This document shows positions 4,511-5,713 of a stretch of 5,713 bases of DNA, one piece after another. Numbering within the stretch: the stretch's first letter is position 1; every line of letters starts with the position of its first letter. This stretch comes from Methanomassiliicoccales archaeon. GTDB taxonomy: Archaea; Thermoplasmatota; Thermoplasmata; SG8-5. The stretch spans positions 1 to 5,713 of the forward strand of contig DAOVXH010000129.1 of NCBI GenBank assembly GCA_030636255.1. Direction: 5' to 3'. Below the pieces are notes generated by a model, which was not told the origin of the DNA, made no database searches, and saw only the letters and a list, made by a program, of their open reading frames with translations. Both the position numbers and the translations under genes were made by a program.

Positions 4511-5713
4511 CTAGTCCCAAAACCTCTTAGTTCTGGCGAATTTGACCTCGGCAGCCAGCAAGGCCGCAAGAAAATCATCCTCATCCTCGTACTGCATTGA
4601 AAGAATCTTGCCGGCATTCTCAGGGCCAACACCCCTTGCAGCCAGTGCCAGTACAGCCTTGTTCCCATAGCTCATTATGAGATTGGCAGACTTCATTATC
4701 TTCTTGACTATTCTTTTCTCTTCCGGGCTTGGATTCTCCTTCTCCAGGAGCTTGATATTGGTAATCTCGTTCCGGCGGACAACTGCCACCATGATGGAGC
4801 CGCAGGCCTTGCATGCTGGCTTTTTCTCCACTGAACCAACAGACCTGATGCTCTTTCGTTTGCAATGTGTGCAGACAATGGCTATTCTCTCTCTTTCAAG
4901 GCGAGATTTCATGGCCATGAGTATTGCGTGGGTTGGCCGCTGTGGCATCATTACGTCTCCCCTGGCCTCGATGCCTGCCTTTCCGATGGCTGATAATCCT
5001 GTTATGCCCATGGTAATTTTTTCAGCCTGAATGTCTGTCAATAACTGAGAAGTTCTTTCCACATCCAGCATTTCCCACAACGTCTTTTCAATTGCCTCCT
5101 CCATGATGGGAGTGCCTTCCAGGGATTGCATGACCTTTTCAACATTTATGGACCGATAATCAGCATCCTTCCGAATTGCTCCGAACTTCTTTGCCACGAA
5201 TATGAACTTCCACTTGAGATAGCTGGAGCGTTTCAGATATAATCTTAAAAGCGCCTCAACACTTCCTGGCCAGGTGTTCTTCAGCATCTCCACAACAATC
5301 TCCGGGTTAAGAGGTCTTGGAAGCTGCAAAATAATTCGGTATGCATCAGTATGCACAACCAAACTCTCGCCCTGCTTGGATATCAAGAGTGCTGCCAGAA
5401 CCTTTCCAAGTGTCTCATTGACCCTGGAACCGAAGCAGGCATTGATTACCATTAGCCTATCTTCAGTCTCAATGGTTATATTCTGGTCAGTTGGCATTAT
5501 GCCGTCCTTCTTGGTCTGGCTGTCCAGATACTTGTTGACAGCATCCTTTGCATCCTTTGCCAGTGGATAGTCCTTGAGATTTCTTTTGCGCCTTATTCGG
5601 CCAACTTCCTGGGCAATGTCAAATGGTACTGGAATAACCTCCCCGGCCCATGATGGGACAGCTCCCATCTCCTTGGCTGGCTCAACTAATATAGAATCAT
5701 CTTCAATGTCAAC
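4511..5713 (-). CDS. lhr: Lhr-family ATP-dependent helicase, C-terminal part (N-terminus beyond window)
   Basis: The last 400 residues of a large helicase-related (Lhr) superfamily 2 protein are visible. The frame is open to the window edge: 15 codons (VDIEDDSILVEPAKE) precede the first internal Met at 5668, so that Met is not the start. Family features are GAVPSWAGEVIPVPFDIAQE (typical of the region after the second RecA domain), a long helical and winged-helix section, a four-cysteine motif C-T-H-C/C-K-A-C encoded at 4873-4802, and a C-terminal block with NLIMSYGNKAVLALAARGVGP then KFARTKRFWD. The DEAD/DEAH motor domains would lie upstream. Archaeal Lhr proteins are usually about 850-950 residues, so roughly the C-terminal 40-45 percent is here. 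Lhr enzymes unwind or remodel DNA and RNA-DNA hybrids in a 3'-to-5' direction and are linked to repair or RNA metabolism. The four cysteines are probably a zinc site. There is no functional link to the KaiC-like operon beyond shared strand. Confidence 0.9.
   Translation of the reverse strand, partial: VDIEDDSILVEPAKEMGAVPSWAGEVIPVPFDIAQEVGRIRRKRNLKDYPLAKDAKDAVNKYLDSQTKKDGIMPTDQNITIETEDRLMVINACFGSRVNETLGKVLAALLISKQGESLVVHTDAYRIILQLPRPLNPEIVVEMLKNTWPGSVEALLRLYLKRSSYLKWKFIFVAKKFGAIRKDADYRSINVEKVMQSLEGTPIMEEAIEKTLWEMLDVERTSQLLTDIQAEKITMGITGLSAIGKAGIEARGDVMMPQRPTHAILMAMKSRLERERIAIVCTHCKRKSIRSVGSVEKKPACKACGSIMVAVVRRNEITNIKLLEKENPSPEEKRIVKKIMKSANLIMSYGNKAVLALAARGVGPENAGKILSMQYEDEDDFLAALLAAEVKFARTKRFWD

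Noticed and set aside
4181..4600. Plus-strand open frame of 139 codons spanning the start of the intact KaiC-like gene and the end of the helicase
   Set aside because: It lies antisense to two well-supported genes, crosses their intergenic promoter region, has no recognisable domain and no ribosome-binding site of note.
4677..5030. Plus-strand open frame with hydrophobic stretches opposite the helicase
   Set aside because: The apparent hydrophobicity comes from reading charged-residue codons of the helicase on the other strand. The minus-strand frame has clear family motifs.
4511..5668. Helicase gene starting at the ATG at 5668
   Set aside because: The frame stays open to the window edge and the visible residues begin in the middle of the Lhr fold, so this Met is internal and the gene is partial.
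1..5713. CRISPR array, tRNA, rRNA or insertion sequence
   Set aside because: No regularly spaced direct repeats, cloverleaf-like segments, rRNA motifs, transposase or terminal inverted repeats were seen on reading both strands.

Overview
The window looks archaeal, most likely euryarchaeal and plausibly Thermoplasmatota-like. The lineage guess is an inference from gene content, not from a marker gene. The support is class III (type IV pilin-type) signal peptides of the 'VSPVIATILMVAIT' kind, stand-alone KaiC/RAD55-like ATPases, the C-terminal half of an archaeal-style Lhr helicase with a four-cysteine motif, BRE/TATA promoter elements, and GGAGG/GAGGTG ribosome-binding sites. Every real gene lies on the minus strand, so the reading order runs from high to low coordinates. 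Coding density is high and no gene-free stretch reaches 300 bases.

From right to left: (1) 5713-4511, the last 400 residues of an Lhr-family helicase whose N-terminus lies outside the window. (2) 4425-2316, three KaiC-like proteins whose stop and start codons share one base (TAATG, then TAGTG). The first has an intact P-loop, the second has lost it entirely, and the third has Val-Glu in place of the Lys-Thr/Ser. (3) 2149-1643 and 1500-979, two paralogous secreted pilin-like proteins, each behind its own TATA box and separated by a convincing hairpin plus T-tract terminator. (4) 919-1, the first 306 residues of a B12-dependent acyl-CoA mutase large subunit, cut by the window edge.

The most interesting part is the ATPase trio next to the two pilins. 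One competent ATPase is co-translated with two apparent pseudo-ATPase relatives, which suggests a hetero-oligomeric KaiC-like switch. Its closeness to two surface-appendage-type proteins makes regulation of a surface structure a reasonable hypothesis, loosely by analogy with the KaiC-like archaellum protein ArlH/FlaH. That link is inference from proximity only, since the pilins have their own promoters. A second point is in the mutase: the two residues that separate methylmalonyl-CoA mutase from isobutyryl-CoA mutase read Phe and Gln, the isobutyryl-type pair, so the default 'methylmalonyl-CoA mutase' label may be wrong.
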